Positions 18,048 through 26,481 of a DNA stretch of 38,428 bases are shown here, piece after piece (the stretch's first letter is position 1; each line of letters starts with the position of its first letter). The stretch covers positions 1 to 38,428 of the forward strand of contig CAILJH010000045.1 in assembly GCA_903834475.1 (NCBI GenBank), written 5' to 3'. The position numbers and the translations under genes are program-made. A model generated the notes under the pieces. That model ran no database searches, had not been told where the DNA came from, and saw nothing but the letters and a program-made list of their open reading frames with translations. This stretch comes from an uncultured Prolixibacteraceae bacterium. GTDB lineage: Bacteria; Bacteroidota; Bacteroidia; Bacteroidales; Prolixibacteraceae.

Positions 18048-18057
18048 ATGCTTTTCC

Positions 18058-19278
18058 TTATTCCTGATTATCAATTTTCATCGTCCAGTTTTCATCATAC
18101 AAAAAATCATTGTACGGGAAACGGGTGATGTGAATCTTCTTAACTTGCTCATAAAGCGTCCGCTTTAAATCTTCGATATGGAGTTTTTTGGTCGCAGATA
18201 CGAATAATGAAGGCGTATTGTTTTTCGACATCCAACTACTCTCCCATTCTTCCAGAGAAATATTCCGTTTGGTTCTTGGACTCAAATCATCCTGATGTTT
18301 TTCGACGTAAGTAAAAGCATCAATTTTATTGAACACATAAATTGTTGGTTTGTCGCCGGCATTGATCTCACTAAGCGTACGGTTTACAACTTCGATTTGC
18401 TCTTCAAATCCCTGGTGCGAAATGTCAACGATATGCATCAGGATGTCCGACTCGCGCACCTCATCAAGCGTCGATTTGAACGACTCGACCAATCCATGAG
18501 GTAATTTGCGTATGAATCCAACGGTATCGGCCAACAGAAATGGCAGGTTTCCAACGACCATTTTTCGTACGGTAGTATCAAGTGTTGCAAAAAGCTTGTT
18601 TTCCGCAAAAACATCCGATTTGCATAACAGGTTCATCATAGTGGATTTGCCCACATTGGTATATCCGACCAAAGCAACACGAACCATTCGTCCACGATTT
18701 TTACGCTGAGTCGATTTTTGCTTGTCAATTTTTATCATCTGCTCTTTCAGCAGAGCAATTTTGTCGAGAATAATCCGGCGGTCGGTTTCGATTTGCGATT
18801 CACCCGGGCCGCGCATACCGATACCTCCACGTTGCCGTTCAAGGTGTGTCCACAAACGGGTCAGGCGCGGTAACATGTATTGATATTGTGCCAGTTCAAC
18901 CTGTGTTTTAGCATGAGCCGTTTGCGCTCTCCGGGCGAAAATGTCCAGAATCAGAAAAGTGCGGTCCAGAACTTTACATTCCAGCGCTTTTTCGATGTTC
19001 CGGAGTTGGGTCGGGCTGAGGTCATCATCAAAAATAACGGTGCCTACCTCGTGAGCCTTGATGTACTCACTAATTTCTTCCAGTTTGCCTGAACCGACAA
19101 ATGTGGCATGATTGGGAATATCCAAACGCTGTAAAAAGTGTTTCTTTACCTCTGCACCGGCAGTATCAGCTAAAAATTCCAATTCCTCCAAATACTCTTT
19201 GGCCTGACTTTCATCCTGATTTCTGGTGATCAGTCCAACCAAAACTGCAGTTTCTATAATGGGTGAGTTTTCAATCAT
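18058..19278 (-). CDS. hflX: GTPase HflX
   Basis: The 406-residue protein has the HflX domain order: an N-terminal nucleotide-binding domain (about 1-110), a linker helix with RRAQTAHAKTQVELAQYQY, the glycine-rich RGGIGMRGPGESQIETDRR block (about 150-168), then a Ras-like G domain. The G domain shows P-loop GYTNVGKST, DTVGF and NKID. HflX binds the 50S subunit and splits stalled or hibernating 70S ribosomes, for example after heat stress. It is transcribed towards queA and appears monocistronic; a -7 box matching TAnnTTTG lies about 62 bases upstream. Confidence 0.95.
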   Translation of the reverse strand: MIENSPIIETAVLVGLITRNQDESQAKEYLEELEFLADTAGAEVKKHFLQRLDIPNHATFVGSGKLEEISEYIKAHEVGTVIFDDDLSPTQLRNIEKALECKVLDRTFLILDIFARRAQTAHAKTQVELAQYQYMLPRLTRLWTHLERQRGGIGMRGPGESQIETDRRIILDKIALLKEQMIKIDKQKSTQRKNRGRMVRVALVGYTNVGKSTMMNLLCKSDVFAENKLFATLDTTVRKMVVGNLPFLLADTVGFIRKLPHGLVESFKSTLDEVRESDILMHIVDISHQGFEEQIEVVNRTLSEINAGDKPTIYVFNKIDAFTYVEKHQDDLSPRTKRNISLEEWESSWMSKNNTPSLFVSATKKLHIEDLKRTLYEQVKKIHITRFPYNDFLYDENWTMKIDNQE

Positions 19279-19339
19279 ACTTTGTGAAACGCTAATTCAT
19301 TTGTTTATTTATCCGGAATTAACAGAATTTCATGGACGC

Positions 19340-19347
19340 CAAAGATA
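19340..19347 (-). promoter_or_regulatory. Candidate -7 promoter element for hflX
   Basis: On the minus strand this reads TATCTTTG, a full match to TAnnTTTG, with the hflX start 62 bases downstream. No clear -33 element. Confidence 0.45.
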
Positions 19348-19521
19348 ACGATTAATCTTTCAGGAAATGAAACGGATCAACAGATCGCAAAACTTCGTTC
19401 TCCTATTTTGTGGGATATGAAAGGTGCGATACACTGTAAAATTACCATCTCGTGGGACAAAATAACTTTTTCAATCTGAATGCATTGAATCTGTATCAAA
19501 CGATTTTTCTTTTGGATTTCA

Positions 19522-19529
19522 TATCTTTG
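19522..19529 (+). promoter_or_regulatory. Candidate -7 promoter element for the barrel-like gene
   Basis: TATCTTTG followed by G is a full match to TAnnTTTG, 82 bases before the ATG at 19611. It would give a leader of about 75 bases. Confidence 0.45.
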
Positions 19530-19610
19530 GTCCTTGAAATATTTAAGGTTGATACAAGTCGTAATATCTTTCCAAACTTTACTCAAACTCAACCGAAATA
19601 AATTGGACCC

Positions 19611-20390
19611 ATGATGAGAACTATATATACCATTCTTGTATTCGTTTTGTTTTTACTGTTCTGCTCCTCGCAAGCTAAGGCACAGGACAACTATGAAATC
19701 CAGGTATATACTTCAGAACTGGTTGAAATACATCATACTGCAATTGAGCTCCATAGCAATTATACCACAAATGGATCAACCCTGATGATGGGCGGAGTTT
19801 ATCCTTCGAATCATGTTGTCCACGAAACGCTGGAAATTACACATGGCTTTTCGGATTGGCTTGAGGTCGGTTCATACCTTTTTACTTCACTTGGATCGGA
19901 TGACCGGACAGGTATTGCCGGAGTTCATGTTCGCCCAAGAATTACCGTTCCTGAAGAATACAAACTACCTGTAGGACTAAGTCTAAGTTCCGAAATTGGC
20001 TATCAGAAAACCGAGTTTTTTGGAAGTCGGTGGGGGGCTGAAATACGACCTATTATCGACAAAAAATGTGATCGATTATTTTTCGCTCTCAATCTGGCAA
20101 TGGGGATTGTCCTGGACAGTAACCAGAGTCACATTCCGGATTTTAGTCCATGCTTTAAAACGACTTATGACATGACCAAAAAATTTGGCCTTGGAATTGA
20201 ATATTATTCTTCACTTGGAGCGATCAACCATCCTGAACCAATTCAGGCTCAAAAACATCAGGTATTCGGGGCAATCGACTGGGAGTTCTCTCCGGATTGG
20301 GAATTCAATGCCGGATTAGGTTATGGGCTCACCTCAGCCACCGATAAATGGATTGTTAAGTTTATCCTTGGATACAAGCTGCCATTTTGA
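19611..20390 (+). CDS. Exported outer-membrane beta-barrel-like protein
   Basis: The 259-residue protein has a clear Sec signal peptide (residues 1-24, cleavage probably after SQAKA). The mature part is rich in alternating hydrophobic and polar strands with many Gly and aromatic residues (for example WLEVGSYLFTSLG, VGLSLSSEIGYQKTEFFG, WEFNAGLGYGL). It ends in Phe, the usual C-terminal signal of outer-membrane barrel proteins. I do not recognise a named family. It could be a small porin or an uncharacterised barrel. The permease gene follows 141 bases later on the same strand, so a joint role in uptake is possible but unproven. Confidence 0.6.
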   Translation: MMRTIYTILVFVLFLLFCSSQAKAQDNYEIQVYTSELVEIHHTAIELHSNYTTNGSTLMMGGVYPSNHVVHETLEITHGFSDWLEVGSYLFTSLGSDDRTGIAGVHVRPRITVPEEYKLPVGLSLSSEIGYQKTEFFGSRWGAEIRPIIDKKCDRLFFALNLAMGIVLDSNQSHIPDFSPCFKTTYDMTKKFGLGIEYYSSLGAINHPEPIQAQKHQVFGAIDWEFSPDWEFNAGLGYGLTSATDKWIVKFILGYKLPF

Positions 20391-20531
20391 ATTTCAAATA
20401 AACTGGAATCTTAATCAAATTGGTTTCTAAGTCAAGGTCTGTAGATATGATCGGCTGGAAGTTTTGAGCCAAAACAGGCATTAGTTAACTTATTTCTTAA
20501 TTTAGAACCGTTAAAAAATAAAAAATTGGTT

Positions 20532-21950
20532 ATGGGTAATCAAAGGAAATTGGTCCGGACACTTGGGTTGGGCTACGTTATCATTTTTGTGATTGCAAAT
20601 ATCATCGGATCAGGGGTCTACAAGAAAATTGCACCGATGGCAGCAGAGCTTCACTCTTCGGTGTGGATATTGGCGGCATGGATTGTCGGAGGTATTATCA
20701 CCCTTTTCGGTGCATTAAGTAATGCTGAAGTCGCCGGTTTACTAGCCGATACCGGGGGCGAATTCGTTTATCTGAAGAAAATTTACAACCGATTTTTTGC
20801 ATTTATATATGGCTGGTCGCTGTTTACGGTCATCCAAACCGCCACCATTTCATCTTTGGCATACGTTTTTGCTCAATCGCTGAACAGCATCATCCCAATA
20901 CCTGATTTATTATCCTCCATGCAACACTTTTCGATCGGCGGAGTTTTCTTCCCATTTCAGGATTTTGGGGTCAAACTGGTTGCAATCCTGCTGATTTTAC
21001 TCCTGACCGGCCTCAATATTTCAGGCTTAAAAAGTGGGGCAGGAACCAGTAAAGCCATCCTTTTACTGGTTTTCACAGGTCTTCTGGTGATCGTTTTCTT
21101 TGGCTTGACCAGTTCAGTTCACACGCCTGAAAATTTTCTGAATGTCGGTGAACTGACCACCGGAGCCGTCACATTTTCATCCTTTTTCACAGCCATGCTG
21201 GCTGCTTTCTGGGCATATCAGGGCTGGGTTTCTGTTGGGTTTATCGGTGGAGAGGTTAAATATCCAACCCGGAACATCCCGAAAGGAATCGTGATGGGCG
21301 TTTTTGTGGTGATCTTCATTTACCTGTTGGTCAATGTGACTTACCTTTCGCTCATGTCTATTCCACAACTCGAACAAGTTCATGCGGCAGGCAATCAGAT
21401 TGCAGCTGTTGAGGCCGTGAGGAGTTTCTGGGGAACAGGTGGGGTGCTTTTTATTTCCCTGCTGATTCTTGTGACAACTTTGGGTTGTACCAACGCCAGT
21501 ATTCTTACCGGAGCGCGTCCCTATTATGCAATGGCCCGCGAACGGCTTTTCTTTTCAGGCATCGGAAAGCTGAACAATACCAACGTACCGGGGAACTCGC
21601 TGTTGGTGCAGGGAATATGGGCCTCGGTGCTTGTTTTATCCGGAACGTTCGATCAGCTGACCGACATGATTATTTTTGCCGTATTTATATTTTACGGAGC
21701 CACCACGCTCGGTGTGTTTATTTTGCGCCGCAAGATGCCCAATGCTCACCGGCCATACAAAGTATGGGGTTATCCGTTTGTGCCAGCCATTTTTATCCTT
21801 TTTTGTATTGGACTATTTGTCAATACCATTGTCGCCCGTCCCCGTGAAGCCGCCATTGGTATGACACTTATTTTATCAGGAATCCCGGTCTATTTTTTCC
21901 TGAAACGGAGATATTCGAAAAAGGAGGTTGATTCGGAATCGGAACTTTAA
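20532..21950 (+). CDS. APC-superfamily amino acid permease
   Basis: I choose ATG at 20532 (MGNQRK); a TTG two codons upstream also opens the frame. The product of about 472 residues has about 12 membrane helices. The first has the APC hallmark 'IIGSGVYKKIAP', the broken helix 1 that binds the substrate's amino and carboxyl groups, and 'AEVAGLLADTGGEFVYLKKIYN' follows helix 2. It is closest in feel to the LAT/SteT exchangers. The substrate cannot be read. A lysine or arginine/aspartate role is attractive because a cyanophycinase and a lysine degradation operon lie downstream, but that is inference. No adjacent regulator is present. Confidence 0.85.
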   Translation: MGNQRKLVRTLGLGYVIIFVIANIIGSGVYKKIAPMAAELHSSVWILAAWIVGGIITLFGALSNAEVAGLLADTGGEFVYLKKIYNRFFAFIYGWSLFTVIQTATISSLAYVFAQSLNSIIPIPDLLSSMQHFSIGGVFFPFQDFGVKLVAILLILLLTGLNISGLKSGAGTSKAILLLVFTGLLVIVFFGLTSSVHTPENFLNVGELTTGAVTFSSFFTAMLAAFWAYQGWVSVGFIGGEVKYPTRNIPKGIVMGVFVVIFIYLLVNVTYLSLMSIPQLEQVHAAGNQIAAVEAVRSFWGTGGVLFISLLILVTTLGCTNASILTGARPYYAMARERLFFSGIGKLNNTNVPGNSLLVQGIWASVLVLSGTFDQLTDMIIFAVFIFYGATTLGVFILRRKMPNAHRPYKVWGYPFVPAIFILFCIGLFVNTIVARPREAAIGMTLILSGIPVYFFLKRRYSKKEVDSESEL

Positions 21951-22003
21951 CAATGGTGTTTGAGATACTAATGTTTTGTTAATGAAGATTCGACGCATTG
22001 TCA

Positions 22004-22068
22004 TGCCGTCCCGAGACCTCGGGATCGGCATCCCTTAACTGAATGAGACCCCGAAATGAATTCGGGGT
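22004..22068. repeat. Pair of intergenic palindromes between convergent genes
   Basis: The first palindrome has arms TGCCGTCCCGAG (22004-22015) and CTCGGGATCGGCA (22018-22030), paired with one bulge. The second has arms ACCCCGAA (22048-22055) and TTCGGGGT (22061-22068) with a five-base loop. They lie between the convergent permease and cyanophycinase genes. There is no T-run, so they are more likely a dispersed Bacteroidota-type repeat than an intrinsic terminator, though the RNA hairpins could still stop or stabilise transcripts. Confidence 0.6.
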
Positions 22069-22102
22069 GACTGGTACTTGTCAGAATTAAGTTAACACAA
22101 AA

Positions 22103-23158
22103 CTATATCATATAGAAAATACCACTGTTGACGTAATAATACAACCAGTCTCCGCCTGAAACCGTGCTGTAGTTTTTCAAATCAAAAGAACCGTTGCCGG
22201 TGGCTGAACCTTTTATACGGTAACCCTTGATAGCTTTTGCTGTATTGTTCCAGGTTAAAGGCTTACCTGCCACACAGGTTTCAGGCCCCGATGATGTTAT
22301 CTGAAGAAAGTAAGCATTGTTTAATCCAAACACTGTTGCTATTCCATTTTCATCTATGCATACAGCAGTTTGTTCATCCGATGCAATGCCACGAGGAATT
22401 AATATAGTCTTATCCTTGTACATTCGTGCCAAAAAAGTGACCAACCTACCTTCACGACCGCGCTGTGTGTAGTGTTGATCAGTAATTGAATTTTTAAGAA
22501 CAGGAATATTAATAAAATCATCGTGTCCGAGCGTGACCAATGAATTGTAAGGATTAGCCAAAGCTTGAGCTGAAGTGACCGATCCGTTTAATGCAGAAAA
22601 GTATGAAGAGCCAAGTATTGCACAACCGGCACTAGTACCGCCTACCGGCACTTTCTTAGTATTAATCAGATAATTAACGGCATCTTCAACCAGTGTATTT
22701 TTCCAAAGTCTGACATAATTAGCCTGATCTCCACCGGTAATAAATAAAGCTTCTGCATTGCGGATTTTGGTCGATATAACAGCATTGTTTGCATCGGCAG
22801 CTTTAGCGATAACAACTGTTTCAACCGAATTTACTCCACCCATATCGTAGATATAGGAATTATACCCGTTGGAGTTGTCAACTCGAATGACTACAAAATC
22901 ACCGCCACCGGACTTTGAGATCATCCAATTAAACGCGGCGTCCACATCCGTTCCTCCACCCATTAAGCAAGTGCCTCCGGTGGTTGATTTTGTGACATCT
23001 GCAGGATCACCAACAAGTGATTTGTTGCTAGCTTTTGCAGTGCTTGATGCAGTCTGGATTAGTTGAGCACCCGGAACCATTCCAATATTTCCGTCATTTT
23101 TTGAACATCCTGAAATGACCAGCAGGAAACCCAATAAGATCGATAAATTTGTTTTCAT
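22103..23158 (-). CDS. Lipoprotein cyanophycinase (peptidase family S51)
   Basis: I choose the ATG at 23158 (MKTNLSILL); a TTG 12 codons upstream would extend past the signal peptide. The product of about 351 residues has a lipobox (VISGC, lipid Cys18), so it should be a membrane-anchored exported lipoprotein. It carries the S51 nucleophile in GGTSAGC (Ser176) and GGDQ (Gln145). It also carries the block D227-Q228-H229 then R233, R235, R238, which matches in spacing the Asp, Gln, His and three Arg reported as catalytic or cyanophycin-binding in cyanobacterial CphB. SDEQ (Glu262) fits the catalytic Glu. Such enzymes release beta-Asp-Arg (or beta-Asp-Lys) dipeptides from cyanophycin. The C-terminal 60 residues are extra. 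It is transcribed away from the lysine operon. Confidence 0.85.
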   Translation of the reverse strand: MKTNLSILLGFLLVISGCSKNDGNIGMVPGAQLIQTASSTAKASNKSLVGDPADVTKSTTGGTCLMGGGTDVDAAFNWMISKSGGGDFVVIRVDNSNGYNSYIYDMGGVNSVETVVIAKAADANNAVISTKIRNAEALFITGGDQANYVRLWKNTLVEDAVNYLINTKKVPVGGTSAGCAILGSSYFSALNGSVTSAQALANPYNSLVTLGHDDFINIPVLKNSITDQHYTQRGREGRLVTFLARMYKDKTILIPRGIASDEQTAVCIDENGIATVFGLNNAYFLQITSSGPETCVAGKPLTWNNTAKAIKGYRIKGSATGNGSFDLKNYSTVSGGDWLYYYVNSGIFYMI

Positions 23159-23402
23159 AGTATTCTTTCTTATAAAGTTATGAAAAAGCAACAAGAAAAA
23201 TACCGGAAAGTTTTCACTGCGGATTTTCTATGAAAACCTAATTCTAATCATAGTTTAAGTATGAGTTTTATTATCATTTCTTAGTGTTTTAACTCCTAAA
23301 TTCGATGCACCATTATGTACGCTTAATTGATGTACTAAATGCAATAGTCAACTGATTTTATTTCAAAAACAATATTTCATTTAACTCCCAAATGAATAAA
23401 TT
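23159..23402. other. Divergent region between cyanophycinase and the lysine operon
   Basis: These 244 AT-rich bases must hold the promoter of the lysine operon and of cyanophycinase. I found no exact TAnnTTTG box on either strand, no obvious operator palindrome and no ORF. Confidence 0.4.
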
Positions 23403-24653
23403 ATGAAAGAATTCAAACAACTTAACCTGGAAAAGTCCATTGCTGAATTCGCTTATGCAAAGACCTTGATCCCGGGAGGAGTCATGGGTATTCGCAGACC
23501 TTATAATTTCGTGGAAGGTGAGTATCCGATTTATTTCGAAAGCGGTAAGGGAAGTCATTTGACCGATATTGACGGCAATGAATACATCGACTATTTATGC
23601 GCTTATGGACCAACTATTTTAGGTAACCGGGAAGAAGAAATTGATAATGCTGTCATCCGGCAAATTCAGGAAAAAGGCTTTTGCTTCTCGCTTTGCCAGA
23701 CCCAACAGAACCAGTTGGCAGAAAAGATGAAAGAACTCATCCCTTGTGCCGAAATGAGCGTATTTGTTGGAACCGGTTCCGATGCCACCACTCTTGCCAC
23801 ACGGATTGCCCGCTCGTACACCAGCAAAAAGAAAATCTTCAGATGCGGATATCACGGCTGGCATGACTGGTGTGTGGAAGTCAAAGGCGGTGTTCCTGAA
23901 AAACTTTACGAAGATGTTCACGAATTTGAATACAACAATCTGGATGAATTGAAAGAGTTATTCAAGGTGCATGGAAACGATACAGCGGCTGTAATCATCA
24001 CTCCGTTTGGTCATCCGCTGGCCATGGAAATGCAGGAACCAAAACCAGGTTTCCTGGAATCAGTTAAAGAAATTACCCATCAGAACGGCACGGTATTGAT
24101 CTTTGATGAAATACGCACCGGTTTTCGCGTTTCGATTGGCGGTGCTCAAAAATACTACGGTGTTACTCCTGATCTGGCCGTTTTCGGAAAGGCGATGGCC
24201 AACGGATATGCCATCAGCGCGGTATGCGGAATAGCTGAAGTCATGAAAGAAGTTGAAAAGAAGGTTTTCATATCGTCAACCTTTTTCCCGAATAGCCTGA
24301 GTTATGTTGCAGCACTAAAAACTATCGAAATTTTGCAGCGCGATCAGGTGATAGAAAAGGTTTGGGAAAAAGGAACTTACTTCAACCAAAGCATCGAAAA
24401 GTTATTGCAAAAATTTCCGGTGGGTGCGCGCATTTCAGGAATTCCTCCGATGATGTTCATCACATTTGACAAGGATGAAGCCAAACAATACAAAAATAAG
24501 CGAACTGATTTTTATACCCAACTGATTCGTAGAGGTGTTTTCTTGCAGCCTTTTCATCACGGATACATTTGCTACCGGCACACTCAGGAAGATCTGGATT
24601 ATACGCTCCAATCCATCGAGGAAGCTTTACAATACGTTCAAAACAAGTATTAA
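23403..24653 (+). CDS. kat: Class-III PLP aminotransferase, probable 3-aminobutyryl-CoA transaminase (Kat)
   Basis: The 416-residue protein is a fold-type I, class-III aminotransferase. It shows the PLP-phosphate loop GTGSDATT (about 123-130), FDEIRTGFR with the PLP-ring Asp235, and the Schiff-base Lys263 in FGKAMANG. By sequence alone it looks like glutamate-1-semialdehyde aminotransferase (HemL). Its position as first gene of a complete lysine operon that lacks kal makes the better call the acyl-CoA beta-transaminase Kat. Kat was characterised from Cloacamonas acidaminovorans and turns 3-aminobutyryl-CoA plus 2-oxoglutarate into acetoacetyl-CoA plus glutamate. The thiolase at the operon's end would use that product. 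The next gene starts ten bases on, after a GAAGGAG Shine-Dalgarno. Function is inferred from context. Confidence 0.7.
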   Translation: MKEFKQLNLEKSIAEFAYAKTLIPGGVMGIRRPYNFVEGEYPIYFESGKGSHLTDIDGNEYIDYLCAYGPTILGNREEEIDNAVIRQIQEKGFCFSLCQTQQNQLAEKMKELIPCAEMSVFVGTGSDATTLATRIARSYTSKKKIFRCGYHGWHDWCVEVKGGVPEKLYEDVHEFEYNNLDELKELFKVHGNDTAAVIITPFGHPLAMEMQEPKPGFLESVKEITHQNGTVLIFDEIRTGFRVSIGGAQKYYGVTPDLAVFGKAMANGYAISAVCGIAEVMKEVEKKVFISSTFFPNSLSYVAALKTIEILQRDQVIEKVWEKGTYFNQSIEKLLQKFPVGARISGIPPMMFITFDKDEAKQYKNKRTDFYTQLIRRGVFLQPFHHGYICYRHTQEDLDYTLQSIEEALQYVQNKY

Positions 24654-24660
24654 GAAGGAG
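24654..24660 (+). promoter_or_regulatory. Shine-Dalgarno of the CoA-transferase A gene
   Basis: GAAGGAG ends three bases before the ATG at 24664 and starts right after the kat stop. It decides the start: the frame is open further upstream inside kat, but that reading overlaps kat by about 120 bases. Confidence 0.7.
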
Positions 24661-24663
24661 ATA

Positions 24664-25647
24664 ATGAGTACAAAAAACTTACAAACCGGACAGGGCGAAC
24701 TTTTCATGTCACCCAATGTGGAAGATGCACGGGCTTTCTTTCATCAGAAGAAAAAGCTGATGACCAATAAACTGACTTCAGTAAAAGAAGCAGTTGAACG
24801 CTATATACATAACGGCGATTACCTGGCTATTGGCGGTTTTGGCGGTGTGCGAATACCCACTTCGCTGTTACACGAAGTCATCCGGCAGCAGAAAAAGAAT
24901 TTAGGATTTTCAGGACACGTCGCCACTCACGATTGCCAGATTTTAAGTGCAGGCGAATGCTTCAACCGTTGCGACGCGGCTTATATTGTCGGGCTCGAAG
25001 CGCGCGGACTTTCAACCAATGCGCGCCGCCTGTTCGAATCGGGTACTATCCAGGTTACCGAATGGAGCAATGCCGCTTTATCATGGCGTTTTAAAGCTGC
25101 GGCCATGGGCGTGCCCTTTTTGCCATGCCGTTCGATGTTGGGCACCGATACATTTAAATACTCAGCTGCCAAAGAGATCGAATGTCCGTTTACAGGACAG
25201 AAACTGCTTGCAGTGCCTGCCCTCTTTCCTGATGTGGCTTTCATCCATGTCCATCGGGCCGATATCTATGGAAACTGTCAGATCGACGGCATTCTGGTTG
25301 CCGATGACGACATTGCAAAAGCGTCCAAACATGTCATTATTACTACGGAAAAAATAATCGATCACGAAGAAATCAGGCGCGAACCGGGTAAAACCATCAT
25401 CCCGTTCTGGTGTGTCGATGCCGTTATCGAAGTGCCGTTCGGTTCCTATCCGGGGAATATGCCCGGAGAGTATTATTCAGACGAAGAACACCTGGCCGAA
25501 TGGTTAAAGAAAGAGAAGAATCCGGAAGAATTTGCGGCTTTTATCCGGAAGAATATCCTTGAAACAAAAGACTTCTACGAATATTTGCAGCTCAATGGCG
25601 GCATTCAGAAAATTCAGAAACTTCATCAAACCGAACACCTCTTGTAA
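24664..25647 (+). CDS. Glutaconate-type CoA-transferase, subunit A
   Basis: The 327-residue product from ATG 24664 is a family I CoA-transferase alpha subunit. Its length (glutaconate CoA-transferase A is about 320) and sequence, with GDYLAIGGFGGVRIPTSLL near residue 50 and FPDVAFIHVHRADIYGN near 192, fit the GctA branch, not the roughly 220-residue AtoD branch. The catalytic Glu is in subunit B, encoded one base downstream. In this operon the expected job is moving CoA onto acetoacetate released by Kce, giving acetoacetyl-CoA for the thiolase. The CoA donor (acetyl-, butyryl- or succinyl-CoA) is unknown. The first 35 residues are an extension of uncertain role. Confidence 0.8.
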   Translation: MSTKNLQTGQGELFMSPNVEDARAFFHQKKKLMTNKLTSVKEAVERYIHNGDYLAIGGFGGVRIPTSLLHEVIRQQKKNLGFSGHVATHDCQILSAGECFNRCDAAYIVGLEARGLSTNARRLFESGTIQVTEWSNAALSWRFKAAAMGVPFLPCRSMLGTDTFKYSAAKEIECPFTGQKLLAVPALFPDVAFIHVHRADIYGNCQIDGILVADDDIAKASKHVIITTEKIIDHEEIRREPGKTIIPFWCVDAVIEVPFGSYPGNMPGEYYSDEEHLAEWLKKEKNPEEFAAFIRKNILETKDFYEYLQLNGGIQKIQKLHQTEHLL

Positions 25648-25648
25648 A

Positions 25649-26425
25649 ATGGAAACATACTATAACAACATGGAATTGATGGTGACTATTGCATCGCGCA
25701 ATCTCGAAGACGGCGCAGTGGTGGTTGTAGGCACAGGTGTTCCTTGCGCAGCGGCCATGCTGGCCCAAATGACACAATCGCCCAATCTTACCATCCTGTT
25801 TGAAGCCGGAGGTATCGCACCGCTGCTTCCATCCATGCCTATTTCGGTAGGCGATTCGCGAACCACTTACAAAGGATTGAAATCGACCTCCATGGCCGAA
25901 ATCATGGAATTTTGTCAGGCCGGAATTGTGGATTACTGCTTCCTGGGTGGAGCTCAAATCGACCAATATGGCAACCTCAACTCGACCATGATTGGTACCG
26001 ATTACAACAAACCGATAACTCGTTTCCCCGGAAGTGGCGGTGCAAACGATCTGGCCTCGCTCTGCTGGAAGACCATGGTTGTGACTCCTCAGAACCAGAA
26101 ACGCTTCGTAAAGAAGGTTGATTTTGTGACCACGCCCGGTTATTTGCAGGGAGGCAACTCCCGCACCGAAGCCGGTCTTCCGGTCAATACAGGTCCGTAT
26201 AAAGTAATCACCGACATTGGTGTTTATGGCTACCATCCTGAAACCCGGCAGATGATGTTGCTGTCGCTTCATCCCGGAAAAACCTTGGATGATGTGAAAA
26301 ACAATGCCGAATTCGAAATTCTGATCCCTGAGAAATACGAAATTACGGAAGAACCTACCGATTTCGAATTAAAGATCCTGAGGGAAAAAGTGGATCCCAA
26401 CGGATTGGTTATTGGCAGAAAATAA
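25649..26425 (+). CDS. Glutaconate-type CoA-transferase, subunit B
   Basis: I start the gene at ATG 25649, one base after the subunit A stop, which gives 258 residues, close to GctB (about 266). The conserved Glu52 in ILFEAGGIAPLLP is the probable catalytic residue that forms the glutamyl-CoA thioester; in glutaconate CoA-transferase the equivalent is Glu54 of the beta subunit. GSGGANDLASL near residue 131 and TDIGVYGYHPETRQM near 189 are also family-like. It works as a heteromer with subunit A. A second ATG seven codons downstream is possible. Proposed substrate in this operon: acetoacetate. Confidence 0.8.
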   Translation: METYYNNMELMVTIASRNLEDGAVVVVGTGVPCAAAMLAQMTQSPNLTILFEAGGIAPLLPSMPISVGDSRTTYKGLKSTSMAEIMEFCQAGIVDYCFLGGAQIDQYGNLNSTMIGTDYNKPITRFPGSGGANDLASLCWKTMVVTPQNQKRFVKKVDFVTTPGYLQGGNSRTEAGLPVNTGPYKVITDIGVYGYHPETRQMMLLSLHPGKTLDDVKNNAEFEILIPEKYEITEEPTDFELKILREKVDPNGLVIGRK

Positions 26426-26481
26426 GCTGAACTGCAAACTTGAAAGTCGAGAATTAAAACTAACGAAAAAAACAATCAGCA

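Larger units (their letters stand above)
19279..19610. other. Divergent intergenic region with two promoter-like boxes
   Basis: This 332-base region between hflX and the barrel-like gene holds no credible ORF. It contains one TAnnTTTG box on each strand, listed separately. A weak TATCTTTC lies at about 19563-19570 on the plus strand. No terminator or repeat was recognised. Confidence 0.5.

Noticed and set aside
23403-24653. Annotation as glutamate-1-semialdehyde aminotransferase (HemL)
   Set aside because: Sequence class alone allows it, but the position at the head of a lysine operon without kal and with a thiolase favours a 3-aminobutyryl-CoA transaminase.
24535-24663. Upstream extension of CoA-transferase A from an ATG inside kat
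   Set aside because: It overlaps kat by about 120 bases out of frame; the ATG at 24664 has a strong Shine-Dalgarno and the family-like sequence begins after it.
25532-25648. Upstream extension of CoA-transferase B into the end of subunit A
   Set aside because: The extra residues are not family-like and overlap subunit A; ATG 25649 directly follows the subunit A stop.
25592-26272. 226-codon minus-strand open frame
   Set aside because: Long, but fully antisense to the CoA-transferase B gene, rich in His/Arg as typical of a mirror frame, with no domain.
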